A stretch of DNA of 64,000 bases. It comes from Marchantia polymorpha subsp. ruderalis (lineage: Eukaryota > Streptophyta > Marchantiopsida > Marchantiales > Marchantiaceae). A program made the position numbers and the translations under genes. Location: assembly GCA_037833965.1 (NCBI GenBank), contig AP031355.1, positions 28,111,501-28,175,500 of the forward strand, given 5' to 3'. The notes under the pieces were generated by a model. It saw only the letters and a program-made list of their open reading frames with translations, was not told where the DNA came from and searched no databases. Each line of letters opens with the position of its first letter. The first letter of the stretch is position 1. Shown here one piece after another: positions 22,641-32,974 of this stretch.

Positions 22641-24006
22641 TGTGAGTTCAATTATGAACTCAATTTAATAATTAGCATTAGTTAGTATGATATATTAGGG
22701 ACTTCAGACAAAGAAAAGAAAAGAAAAATTATTTAATAGAGTAGTAGTAGGTTAGTACTAGTTAGTAACGTAAGTAGACGTAGATTATTTATTGAATGTA
22801 TCTGTTAAGTATCAAGAACGGGCCTGGCAAGGGAGGCGTCGCAGGTGAAGGACGAGGAGGAAAGGCGGAGGGCAGAGGGTCTCCGGACCATTGAGGAGAA
22901 AAGAAAGCTGGGTGAGAGAGGAATGGAGAGGAGAGCTCGCGGGAGAGCTGAAGGAGGTTGATAGAAGGAAAAGCAAGGGAAGGAAAGGGAAGGCAAGGAA
23001 TGAGGTGAAGGTCGCGGTCGCTGTTGTCTTACTCAGGGGATAGGATTGATGATGCCGGTAGCGATGGTGGAGGTGGTGGTAGTCGGAGCGAGCAGGAGGA
23101 GGTTGGTTTTGCAGGCGCGCCTTTTGTAACTCGGAGCGAGGCAAGGCGAGGCAGGGCAGGGCGACGCGGGGTGAGGTGGGGGCGACACAACGCAACGCCA
23201 AGCGGGTTGCTGCTTTTGTTGGCCCGAAAGGATTGTCTGTTTTATTCCCTCTCTCCGACGGAGCGAAGCAGGCTGCGGCGGAGGCTGGAGTGGACTGTAG
23301 AGGACTGGGACGGATTGTCTCTGCCTGCGCTTGCTTGGAAGGCGTTCAATTGTCTCGGCATCGGACTTGCAAGTCTTTGGACTGTCGTTATAGTGTAGTG
23401 TCCTGTTCTTTTTTCTTTATTCTCTGCGTGGAGGTAGCAAGTTGGGAAGTAGTTTGTTCAATTGTGGTGTGCGATTGTTTGGCGAAAGAGTGAAGGTCCT
23501 CTACAGGAGTGCGAGCGCGCGGGGGGAAGTTGATACAGGCCTTCTTTGGAGAAAGATAGTGCGTAGGAGAAACAGCTAGGCAGATGTGGAGTGTTTCGTG
23601 CGGCGAGGAGAGAGGCGGAATAGGTTGGATATGCGTGGACTTGTTGGAGTTGGAGGTGGAACGCAGCGTCGCGTAATAAAGAATAGTACTTGGAAATAAA
23701 CAAGAGTATTGGCAGTGGAAAGTAAGGAAGGATGGGAGGAAGAATCATGGCCACCTGAGAGGGTTTCCTATTCTTCTTCTTCACTTTAGAAGTTTGGGGT
23801 TTTCGTCTTCACGTTTTTTGATGTCTTACCGAGGTTTAGAAAATGATCTTCGAATTGGCGATAAGTACGTGGACCTTAGTAGGAATTGCTGACAGAAGAG
23901 GTCACATTTACTAGACTCTTTCGAGGATTTGAAACTGAGAGATCTCCCCTGTAAGTAAGTGCTGAACCACGGGTGAACCAACTCAACTTTTTTGGTTTGA
24001 GGCCAA
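22641..24006 (+). other. Leader region of the insertion
   Basis: The first 180 bases are AT-rich and begin with the inverted repeat GAGTTCA/TGAACTC (22644-22659). From about 22820 to 23160 the plus strand is very purine-rich (GAGG/GAAGG words), like a transcribed 5' leader. A 23-codon frame starts at 23821. No known protein is recognised. Confidence 0.4.
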
Positions 24007-25352
24007 ATGGGATCTGAGGAGCTGGACCTGGTAGGCGGAGGACCGTCTCAAATAGTAGACATAGGACTGTCTTCGCTTTCAGGTCGGTCCGTGCAATCAG
24101 ATCAGTACTCGAGGAATATGCCAGGTCCCAAGAGGTCCGAGCCAGCGAAGAAGCAGCGTCCCGGAGAAGGATTTGGTGACTACGCAGATGCAGGAAAATA
24201 CTTAGGAAGAGATAGGCCAGGTTTTCTCCAGAATGATGAGAGGAGTGTAGCAGGGTTATGAGGGCGAAGGCCCATGATTTAGATACAATGATTCGGAGGG
24301 TACGTCGCAAGACGGTTCAAGCTAGGGACAAGCCAAATGTAGTGGGTGTTGATCTTAAGGATAATGCGAAGGAAGGACTCGAACCTACAATGATGGATGA
24401 TATAGAACCTCTTAAAGCGAAAGAACAGTTTTTGGGAAAGCAGAGCAGGCCACCTTGGAGGGGAGAACGCAGTGCCAAGGACTCGGGAGTCGTTCCAGGT
24501 CAAGAGAGTGATGATGACAAGGAGCTTGATGACTGGCGTGACGACATGAAAGCTCATTCGAAGGAGAAAATCGGACGCAAGGACGAGAGAAAGGTTCATG
24601 ATAAGAAGAACGAAGAGGAAATCAGACTAGCGACAGAAAACACTCTCGCTCATGATCGCAGTAGAGTAGAAGTGAGCTGGGACGCAAGTAGGGCCACCAA
24701 GAAACACGGAATAGGGGAAAGTGACATAGATATGGAACAGCTAGACGATGATTCGGGTCGTGATAGGCATGGCAGGATTGGCGTCGGTGGGGGAAAAGAG
24801 AGGTTGCAAGATTCCAGGAGAGATAAAGCGAGAAGTCTGTACGAGGTAAAGGACTATGTTGTCAGCGAAGTTAATGAGTCAGGAGGAGCGAAGTACGTGG
24901 ATAAAGATTATCAAGAACCAGGAAGAGAGAATTCGGTGGAGTCTGTTAAGGAAGATGAAAGAGATCTCGAAGAAACTGTTTTTGAGGGCCCCAAACTTGA
25001 AGCTGAGGAGGATGAAGGATTTTTCGAGAGTGTGAAGCCAGCGAAAATGGACGAATATAAGAACATCCAGAGAGAGGTAGACCAAGTGTCTGCACATCCA
25101 AGGGCAAGGGATGATTCTGACGTTGAGGATGAGGAGGATGTGAAGGTCACGCGAAGCAAGCTCGTCACTTTAGAGGATGATGTATTTGTAAGTAGGAAGG
25201 GAAAAAAGAAGTCACGACCGACAGATCGCAGGCTTGACGAGGAAGAGGAGCATGAAAAGCGAAAAGAGCGCCATAGGAAACATAAGAAGAAGCATCGAAG
25301 AGAAGCAGAAGAGGGGAAGGTGGAGGGCGATGGCGAGTGTTTTGTTGCCTGA
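24007..25352 (+). pseudogene. Captured highly charged protein of unknown function
   Basis: Two overlapping frames, 24007-24261 (84 codons) and 24258-25352 (364 codons), meet at an ATGA overlap. The long one is rich in Glu, Asp, Lys and Arg, with acidic stretches and a strongly basic tail (RHRKHKKKHRRE), resembling disordered nuclear or RNA-associated proteins in composition only. No family motif was recognised. The long frame's ATG at 24258 may not be the original start: the upstream frame has similar composition, so a frameshift or lost splice junction between them is plausible. It is intron-free as read. Confidence 0.5.
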
Positions 25353-25850
25353 ATGTGCAGAGTGGGAGGAGGAGTGAGAACGGGAGCGGAAAGCGGAGGA
25401 AGTTGTATGAATGGGCATCCGAGCCTTTCGTTGAAGGTCGAGATCGAGCCGTCGTGGTCATTGTGTCAAGAGAGAGACAAGAGTAAGAGGGTGGGGGCGG
25501 AAAGTTCTGCGGGGCAGGGCCCGGATGGAGGTTGTTCCTTGACTTTAGCACAGCCTGCCTGCCTGCCCGCCCGATGCTTCAGGAGAGAGCCACGCGAGCA
25601 CCTAGTCTAGCGGGACACTTCATCTCTTGGCTGGAGCCGTCTTTCCTGAGTTCCCTCGCCACGTGCCGCCTCCCGTCTGCTTCCTCGAACATCATGCGCG
25701 CCCGCTCTCGCAGTACTTGACAGACGGCCTTCTCTCATTTCTCCGCAGCAGGATTCGAATTCACCGGCCAGCCCTCTTGACAGTCCAGGAGACGCTCTGC
25801 CATTGTTGACTGTGAGTCCTAAGTCCGAGGAGAATAGCACCGGTGGAACA

Positions 25851-26966
25851 ATGACGGTAGTCGTTGTTAGCATCCTGATTCCGGTTCTAGTCTCCTTGGC
25901 TCGGAGGAGGAGGGGCCAGAAAAAGAAGAGCGCTGATGTGATTGTTGACGTGGGTGGAGAGCCTGGATATGCAATGCGCAATCCCCGATACCTCAGTTTG
26001 TTGGAGACTCCATGGGAAGGAGCGAACACCATAGCTGCCTTGTTTGAGGATTCTTGTAAGAATAATCCGTCACAGCCTCTGCTTGGTACACGAGAACTCA
26101 TTCAACGAGAAACGATTAAAAGTTCGGATGGTAGGCCTTTTGAAAAGGTTACTTTGGGCAAATACGTGTGGCAAAGTTACAACCAAGTATATGAGAGAGT
26201 GGTCAACTTGTCCGCTGGACTTGTGGCTCTCGGCCTCAAGAAGGGTGAAAAGGTGGCCATCTTCGCAGAGACCAGAGCTGAGTGGTTCATCGGTCTCCAG
26301 GCATGTTTGCGACGCAACGTCACCGTGGTCACCATATACGCGTCCCTGGGTGATGAAGCGCTATCGCACTCCTTCAATGAGACGGAAGTTACGACAATTA
26401 TCTGGGATCGAAAGCAGTTGAAGAAGGTACTGGATATGAGCGCCCAGCTCGGGACTGTGAAGCGCGTTGTCTTCATGGATGATGATGCTATCAAGTCAGA
26501 ACCAACCCTGTCTGGGGCCAGTAGCAGCTGGATTGTAGAGCCCTTTGCAAAGGTTGAGAGCTTAGGAAAAGAATCTCCTGTGGAACCAGACTTTCCATCT
26601 CCATCAGATGTTGCAGTCATCATGTATACTAGTGGAAGTACTGGTTTGCCCAAGGGTGTAATGATGACACACGGAAACATTGTTGCCACTGTCGCGGGAG
26701 TTTCAACAGCAATTCCGAACCTTACCCCGCACGATATCTATCTCGCATATTTGCCTCTAGCTCATGTACTTGAACTTGTAGCCGAGATAACCTTCTGCGC
26801 TGGCGGATCTTCCATTGGTTATGGGTCACCAATGACTCTGACAGACACATCAAACAAAAGCAAGAAGGGTACTAAGGGTGACACCTCAGAATTGCAGCCT
26901 ACTCTTATGACTGCAGTTCCGGCATTTTTGGACCGTGTAAGAGATGGTGTTCAGAAGCAGGTGCAC
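25851..26966 (+). pseudogene. N-terminal half of a LACS8/9-like long-chain acyl-CoA synthetase
   Basis: LACS enzymes activate fatty acids to acyl-CoA with ATP. The ATG at 25851 opens a hydrophobic anchor (TVVVVSILIPVLVSLA) and a basic patch. Plant LACS8/9-like sequence follows: DVGGEPGYAMRN, RNVTVVTIYASLG, the AMP-binding P-loop YTSGSTGLPKGVMMTHGN (codons about 258-275), AYLPLAHVLEL and TDTSNKSKKGTKGD. Similarity stops after DRVRDGVQKQ, where the bases CAG|GTGCAC could be a former splice donor; the frame runs on to 27044 with unrelated codons. The C-terminal half (about 330 residues in the family), including the adenylate and FACS motifs, is missing, so it cannot be an active enzyme. No intron interrupts 372 codons. 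Confidence 0.85.
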
Positions 26967-27545
26967 TCGCATACTTGGCAGCAGATGACAAGCAAAGGTT
27001 TGAGGGTCAGCGTGGTCACTTACAAACTTCGAAGACTTGGATAGATAATGTGGATAAGGTTGGATAGGATAGGGTGCCAGGTGTACTTTGGTTGTAACTC
27101 CCTGGATTTCCGGGGTGCCTCGGAGGCGGATCCGTGTTGCTTATAAGGCAGCTCCGTGTTGCTTATAGGGCAGTCTCGTGTTGGTGTTTGGAGATTCGAC
27201 TTCGAGAGAGTAGGAACGGGGCTATAGCCTCAGTGTGGGTTGTCGTGGATTCATAGTGTAGGAACTGAGCGCGGCTCTCTTTACAGTTGGTTTCTGATGG
27301 TTTTGGGATTCATGTACTTTGGTTAGTTGGTGTGAGTGGAGGCAAGGTGTAGGAGAAGAGCTGCACCCTCAACAGTGAGGGTTGTATGGATTCAGAAAAG
27401 AACTCTCAAAATCTGAAGCCTTAATAGTGGTGCTTCATGGGGTTGGGTAAGAGAATGGAGAGTTGTGGTGGCTAAGGTAGATATATGTGCAGGCTTGGAC
27501 CCCCACCCGGACTACAACGCTAAGGGTGGGAGATAAAAGCTCACA
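26967..27545 (+). other. Tail of the insertion, no gene
   Basis: It contains TTGCTTATAAGGCAG and TTGCTTATAGGGCAG in near-tandem (27136-27175), promoter- or LTR-like in look, and a repeated word TGTACTTTGGTT (near 27081 and 27313). Close to the end CCCCCACCC and GGGTGGG can pair (27500-27532). The segment ends in CTCACA at 27545. Confidence 0.4.
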
Positions 27546-28506
27546 GTGGCCGACCATGTTTAAGGATGTTCTCGATTACATCCGCAAGTGCGACAGTTGC
27601 TTGAGGACGGGGAGACCAACGCCTACAACACGCTGGCCCCTGACTCCCATCATGCCTCTAGCACCTTTCGAAAAGTGGGGCATTGACTTTGTAGGGCCGA
27701 TACAACCAGTGACTAGAAGCACACGAAGGCGCTACATTCTGGTAGCAACGGACTACGCCACCAAAATGGTGGAGGCCAGGGCCACCAGAAGGGATGATGC
27801 TGCCACAGTGGCAGCCTTCTTGTTTGAGTCGATTATCACACGCTACGGATGTCCCTTAGAGCTAGTCAGCGACCGGGGCACGCATTTTCTAAATCAGATC
27901 ATCGAAGATCTGACACGGTATTTCCACATCAAGCACCGGAAGACTACTCCATACAATCCCAAGGCGAATGGACTGACGGAGAAGTCTAATGGTCTGCTGT
28001 GTAAAATACTACTCAAGGTCACGGTGAATCACGCTCACGACTGGGATACGAAGCTAGCAGCCGCTCTATGGGCGTACCGGACAGCTGAGAAGATCACGAC
28101 CAAACAGACACCATACTTTCTGGTGTATGGGCAACACCCGATCCTCCCGATCGAGTTTGAAGTACCCACCCAACGAACGTTGGATTTGCAGAGGATGGGC
28201 GCAGAGGAGAGTCAGCTCTACAGGTTACAGGAGGTCACGCTGCTGGATGAGAGGAGACGAGACGCCGAAGATCGCACCAGGAAAATCCAGCTCCGCCGGA
28301 AGGAGAGATACGATAAAAAGATCAAACCTGTACTCCTGCAGGCGGGTGATTTGGCATTGCTCTACGACAGCAGGCATGCCAGATTCCCAGGCAAACTGCA
28401 CCTAAGATGGATGGGACCTTACAGGGTTGTCGAAGTCTTCTCGAATGGATCCATCCAACTTGCGGACCTGGCCGGCGATTTGTTAGGCACCCGAGTGAAC
28501 GGGTGA
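27546..28506 (+). pseudogene. E1 integrase core and C-terminal domain (right of the insertion)
   Basis: The frame resumes with PTMFKDVLDYIRKCDSC, supplying the zinc-finger Cys pair, then the catalytic core with GIDFVGP, SDRGTHF and GLTEKSNG for the D-D-E residues. It ends with the GPY/F-type motif RWMGPYRVVEV and no chromodomain. It is separated from its N-terminal part by the 4.9-kb insertion, so E1 integrase is inactivated. Confidence 0.88.
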
Positions 28507-28554
28507 CGGTTGAAGAAATACCACATGTGAGTGTTCGCGTGGGCGCTCACAATT

Positions 28555-28567
28555 GAGGAGGGGAGCA
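28555..28567 (+). promoter_or_regulatory. Family A polypurine tract (E1)
   Basis: GAGGAGGGGAGCA lies directly before the LTR start TGTGGTACCCC. The same tract precedes the LTR at 37291-37303 in E2 and, inverted, lies at about 41312-41325. Confidence 0.85.
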
Positions 28568-29074
28568 TGTGGTACCCCACTTTTGGTAATTTTGAGGAAA
28601 TTAAAACATTTTTGGAAAAAACTGTACTCTGGCAGCATTGTAAATAGCCTTCGGTACATCAAAACAGAGTGAATCCGGAAGATCGCGGGGATTCTCGAGG
28701 GATCTTGTAGAATCTAGGATTTGGGGTGCAGCAGTAAGGATGGGCACCACCCTCCCTGCGAGCTCTGCAGTTAGGATCCCTGCGGCGCAAGGCGCAAAAC
28801 CCGCCTTCGGAGGTTGCGTCCGCGGCGGTAGGGAAATCCTTCATAATTAGGTCAACCCTCGGGCGCCTTGACCGAGTTAGGGTCTCGTTGGAAAGAGCTC
28901 GACGCACTGATTCCAACGAGTCCAAGAACGCTTGGAACGGATGAGGACTTAGGGAGTTATCACTATTGGAAGATACGTAGACGTTCGCCTTCGGCGGAAG
29001 GAGTTCGCCACCGGCGGGAATTCCGCCTACGCGGAAGGGGGATCAAGTTTTGTCCTATGCGCGGACGAAGGAAG

Positions 29075-29094
29075 TTCGCCTGTGCACAGGCGAA
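29075..29094. repeat. Perfect 20-bp palindrome (representative of a dispersed set)
   Basis: Its core is CGCCTGTGCACAGGCG, extended by TT/AA on each side. Others with the core CCTGTGCACAGG or CCTGCGCACAGG lie at 29121-29134, 29138-29153, 29259-29290 and, inside the coding frame, 31055-31070 and 31073-31086. At the matching site in the inverted LTR (51628-51643) the palindrome is CGCCTACGCGTAGGCG. Confidence 0.85.
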
Positions 29095-29631
29095 GTAGGG
29101 TTTGGGGAGGCGCGAAGTCCGCCTACGCACAGGCGTTCGCCTGTGCACAGGCGCTTCGGTGTCGGCGGAAAATCCGCCTTGGGCCCTAGAAATGCGCCTT
29201 GTGAGGTAGAAAGTGTACGGCGCCTTCCGCGCCAGCGCGACGCCGCGGACGGAATTCGCCTGCGCACAGGCGAGCGCCTGTGCACAGGAGGATGAAGTTC
29301 CGCGCCGGCGGAGAATCCGCCGAGGAGGCTGCCTGCGCACAGGCAGGAGTTGAACTTTTGTCCGACATGCGGACACACGCGTCGAGGCAGAAGGGGATTG
29401 GCCGAGGGGCGGTACAAACAAGTGTACCGCGCAAGGCGGAAAACTTGCCTTCGGCGCTGCGCTCCCATGTCCGCGGGGTAATACGCTCGCGGAGTTCAAA
29501 TCCGCCAATTCGAGCGTGAGAGTTTAATCGGCGACGGCGGAGCGTGAAGCCGCGCGTGAGAGCGGAGACCGTTCCAGCGTAGAGCCGGCGCGGCCATCAA
29601 GTGAGACGTCCTCCACGAGCAAGAGCCGACC

Positions 29632-32600
29632 ATGACCTTCGACCGGGCGGCGGAGAGCGTCCCATTCTTGAATTCGCGATTCCAATCTCTTGTGCGCGCT
29701 GCGCGCGTCCATCTGCTGGCTGCTAAACATTCTCGACGTCGCCGCACGGGGGATTTCTTGGTGATTGAGGGAGAAGTGAGTGCGCGGGATTTGGAATTGA
29801 GGGCGATTAGAGTTTGCCGAGAGAGAAAGGAGCTCGAGCGGTGCGGAAGTAGAATGAGCGGGCAAGCGAACTCCAGGAACGCAATGACGAGACCGGGCAG
29901 ATTGCGGATGGTGCCGCTTCGACTACCACAGAACGGGCTGCGCGCTTTCGAGGAGCGCTTAATAGCAAGAAAGCTCGATTTCTTGCTATGGGGATAAAAC
30001 TACATCTGTGCGAATATGGTGCGCGAGTGGCTAGAGCCACAGGGACCACCCTCGCGCGGATTGCGTCCGCATGTTGATCGGTGGACAGTCCAAGATTGGG
30101 CGCAGGCATTGGGAAGATGTGCCGGCATGCCAGGGCATCTCCTCTTCGACAGTGAGAGCATCAAGGTGACCAAGCAGGAAGAGGCGCAATTTGTGGAGCT
30201 GTTCAAGACCGGGAGGTCTACCAAGAATGGGTACAGGACCCGTGATTACGAGGATCGATTTCGCCGGACTTTGTCCGCGGCGCTGATGCAATTACTGCAG
30301 CCACACCGCGCCTGCTACATCACATTGTGGCAGGTCTCTTTTGTGGAGTGCGTCATCGAGGGAACTCCAATTCACTGGGCGAGCATCCTGCACAGGGTGA
30401 TGCGACAGCACGCTTTTGAGGAGAAGGGGGGGACTCTAAACCATCTCTCATCTTTCCTCATCAATTTTTATCGACAGCGGAATTGTTTGACAGCGGCGGA
30501 GCTTGAGCATTTTCCGCCGTTGTCCGTCGACCATCCCGGGAAGTATGTGCGGGAGAATGAGGTCGACACTGATGCAGAGGAGTCACCGACTTCTCCCCCA
30601 TCAAGGCGGAGGGACGAAGGGAGAAACACTCCTGCAGCACGAGTGCCGTGGAAGCGGCGATGGAGAGAAGAGTCCGAAGAGGAGCAGCATCAAGAACCCT
30701 CTGCTCCCATTCGACCGCGGCCGTTGTACGAGTCATACAGCCGGCCGAAGCAGAAGGCACGCAGACTGGTGTTACCAGCCAACAGTGCGGACACGGCGAC
30801 GATTGCGACGGAGAAAGGAAGTGCGTCGCCAGAGAAGCATGAGGAAGCGCGAACGACCGCAGGAGCAACGGACCACGCTGCAGCCTCGACGGGCGAGAGG
30901 CCACCTACGGGCCAAGGGCCTCCGGAGTTACCACGTGCGTTGCGGACAGGTGTTCCGTTTGCGCACAGACGAGACTCCGCGGACGGACGAGCCTCCGCGG
31001 ACAGACGATCACAAGTGGACGTAGATCTACGCTTACGCGTGGGAAGGAGCAGTCCGCCTGTGCACAGGCGCTCGCCTGTGCACAGGTCACCTCCACACGT
31101 GCCGCCTGTGCACAGGCAGGAATCACCCCCGTTCCAACGTAGGAAGGGGAAGGAGCCGGCGGAAGAGCCGCCTACGAGACACCGGCCCTCGGGGCCAGAC
31201 CCTCCGGCGCACCACGCGCCGCAATTTGCGCCTTCGGCGCCAGGGCCTTCGAGCCGAGGAGATACGAGCAGGGAGTGTGCGGAGGCCACACTATCGGCGG
31301 GTAATCCGCCGGTAGATGCGCCTTCGGCGGTAGGGCCTCAGGGCCAAGGGACATCGGGCGAGCGACCCCCGGCCATGTCGCCTTTGGCGATGGACGTCCG
31401 CGGCGCTACGCCTGCAGCGGACAAGGCGCCGGCATTTGCGCCTGCGCACAGGCCAAGCACAACCCCCGCGGACCGATCAAGGGAGCAGCAACAGACGGAG
31501 GAGCGGAGTGACTGTCCGCGGGATGAAATTTCGATGCGCGATGCGCAATCAACCCCCGCGCAGCCACCCTCAGCTCGATCGCCTTCGGCGGCGGGCGTCG
31601 GCGGCAGAGAGGACACGGTAGACGACCAACAAGCGAGCGGCGGGGATGCCGCACGGGCACATTCGCCTACCGCCTTAGACATTTTGGCGAAGAGCAGCGA
31701 GGCTGCAGCCGTGCCTTCGCAGGCAGCACACGTCGACGACGTGCAGCCCCACTCGGGTCAGTCGCCGACGCAATCAATGGCGACTGAAATTCTCCACTCG
31801 GATGATGACGACGGAGGCTCCACCGAAGAAATGTCAGGAGCAGGGGACACCGAGGAGGAGGAGGAGGAAATTGTTGGAGCGCCGGCGGCGGCGCTCTCTG
31901 AGCAGGTGATTCCGTTGCTGAGGTACTTGGATCGCAAAGTCGATAAATACGCCGACCCACTTCAGCCGGGATCTTACATCGAGTTAGTGCGCAGGCGGAC
32001 TCGCACTAAAGTCCACACCAGCAAGCTATTAGCTAGAGTGGACCAGGAGTTGAGGGAATTGAAGGAGAAGCATGAATGCTTGTGGGGTCAGTATAAACTT
32101 AATCAGAAATTCTACAAGTACTCCGAGAAGGTGAGGGATGGGAAACTGGAAGAGCTCACCAAGGAGCAGGTGAAGGTCACAGAAGCACTAATTTCTGAGC
32201 AGGCCCAGAATCGGATTTTGTCAGAGGAGCTCGTGCGACAGACGCGGTTGTTGGAACAGTGTCAGCTCGCACGGCAGGCGGATGAGGAGGTAATCCGCAG
32301 GCTACAGTCAGAGTGTGGCGAATTGAGAGCGCAACGTGCTGAGGCCGAATCGCAATTAGTGATAGTTGAAGAGGATCGCAGGAAGGAGGCAGATCGCACA
32401 AAGGTGGAGACGGCGAGGCGTGTCGCCCACTGTCTCAAGGGCTACGCCCACTGGGAAGTCAAGGCGCAGGATACAATGTCCGCCCTCGAAGTGGAGGTGT
32501 CCGCGGCGTTACAGCGATTGGGACTGCGCAGTCGAGCTGAAGACTGGCAGGGTAGGGAGCTAGTGCGCGGCAGTCCGCCGCGCAGGAGACGTAGCACAGG

Positions 32601-32643
32601 TTCCGCGGAGTGTAGTGTAGCGTGGTTCTGTGCAGGCGTGTAG
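29632..32643 (+). pseudogene. U3-encoded protein of family A LTR, one nonsense codon
   Basis: The frame of about 1,000 codons starts at ATG 29632. A conserved N-terminal domain spans residues 1 to about 310, with PLRLPQNGLRAFEERL, LLQPHRACYI and TPIHWASILHRVM. A proline/alanine-rich low-complexity centre follows to about residue 740, then an acidic EEEEEE stretch and a coiled coil (ELRELKEKHE, SEELVRQTRLLEQ, RAQRAEAESQL). TAA at 29995-29997 breaks it; the copy at 61642 has Trp there. From 30016 the frame is open to 32643, 37 bases before the TATA box. The N-domain resembles plant transposon ORF proteins of Athila-type elements (inference). The role is unknown; a gag-like or accessory protein is possible. 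Confidence 0.7.
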
Positions 32644-32679
32644 CGTAGTGCAGTGTAGTGCTAGGTAGGACTTAGAAGG

Positions 32680-32686
32680 TATAAAA
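32680..32686 (+). promoter_or_regulatory. LTR TATA box
   Basis: TATAAAA lies 37 bases after the U3 coding frame, in a block conserved in every family A LTR (TATA at 14989, 41020, 48975 and 53783). Transcription would start about 30 bases downstream, which makes the coding frame part of U3. Confidence 0.6.
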
Positions 32687-32974
32687 TAGTTCCAGGCGTT
32701 TTGCCTGGGGTTCTTTCCCATCAGAAGTGCAGATCAGGAACCCATTTCCTTTGCGTGTTTGTGTCCTTGAGCTCTGTCACCACGCACGAGGAGTTACAAC
32801 TTAGCGTTCCGCATTTTGTAGCTGAAGGCCTGCGGCCGAATGTTCAGAGCTAGTACATTGGTTAGAGACTTGAGTAGTTCGGAACTGCACCTGCGGGTGA
32901 CTGCCGATGCTCAGAGCCAGTGACTAGTTAGATACTTGAACAGTTTCGCCCCTACACCTTCGAGTGTTTCTTTC

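Larger units (their letters stand above)
22641..27545 (+). mobile_element. 4.9-kb gene-carrying insertion with 5-bp target duplication
   Basis: Comparison with the unbroken E2 copy shows exactly 4,905 extra bases. GTGGC is duplicated at 22636-22640 and 27546-27550. The insert starts TGTGAG and ends CTCACA, i.e. TG...CA with a 6-bp inverted repeat. The 5-bp duplication and TG/CA ends are those left by an LTR-retroelement integrase, yet I found no repeated LTRs at its two ends. It carries two plus-strand gene-like blocks (24007-25352 and 25851-26966) and no transposition gene. A DNA transposon of an unusual type remains possible. Confidence 0.8.
19752..28567 (+). mobile_element. E1: family A Ty3/gypsy internal region, interrupted by a 4.9-kb insertion
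   Basis: Plus-strand remnants of gag, then protease, RT, RNase H and integrase, followed by a polypurine tract (28555-28567) and the start of a family A LTR. The absence of a chromodomain and the FIDD-type RT motif suggest the non-chromovirus (Athila/Tat-like) branch; this is an inference. E1 is nearly identical to E2 over pol and the first kilobase of the following LTR, with only about eight differences noted over 3.5 kb of pol. No normal 5' LTR or primer site precedes E1: an inverted LTR fragment lies there instead. The insertion at 22641-27545 splits integrase. Confidence 0.85.

Noticed and set aside
22812..23201. Minus-strand frame of 129 codons in the insertion leader
   Set aside because: It is the antisense of a purine-rich stretch (Ser/Leu/Pro-rich) with no motif.
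22641..27545. CACTA-type DNA transposon with 3-bp duplication TGG and ends read as CACTG
   Set aside because: The CA of the apparent CACTG comes from the flanking TGG duplication at only one end. The 5-bp duplication GTGGC with TG...CA ends explains both junctions without mismatch.
22641..27545. Helitron capture of gene fragments
   Set aside because: Helitrons insert between A and T without target duplication and end in CTRR after a hairpin. Here there is a 5-bp duplication and inverted TGTGAG/CTCACA ends.
29041..29300. CRISPR-like array, because short repeats recur at intervals
   Set aside because: The repeats are 10-20 bp palindromes at irregular spacing, both inside and outside a coding frame, in a plant nuclear retrotransposon. 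There are no regular spacers and no cas genes.
30016..32643. U3 protein as the family A Gag
   Set aside because: No CCHC zinc knuckle or Retrotrans_gag-type motif is visible and it lies in U3, not after the primer site. It is kept as a possibility only; E3 retains a scrap that looks more like true gag.
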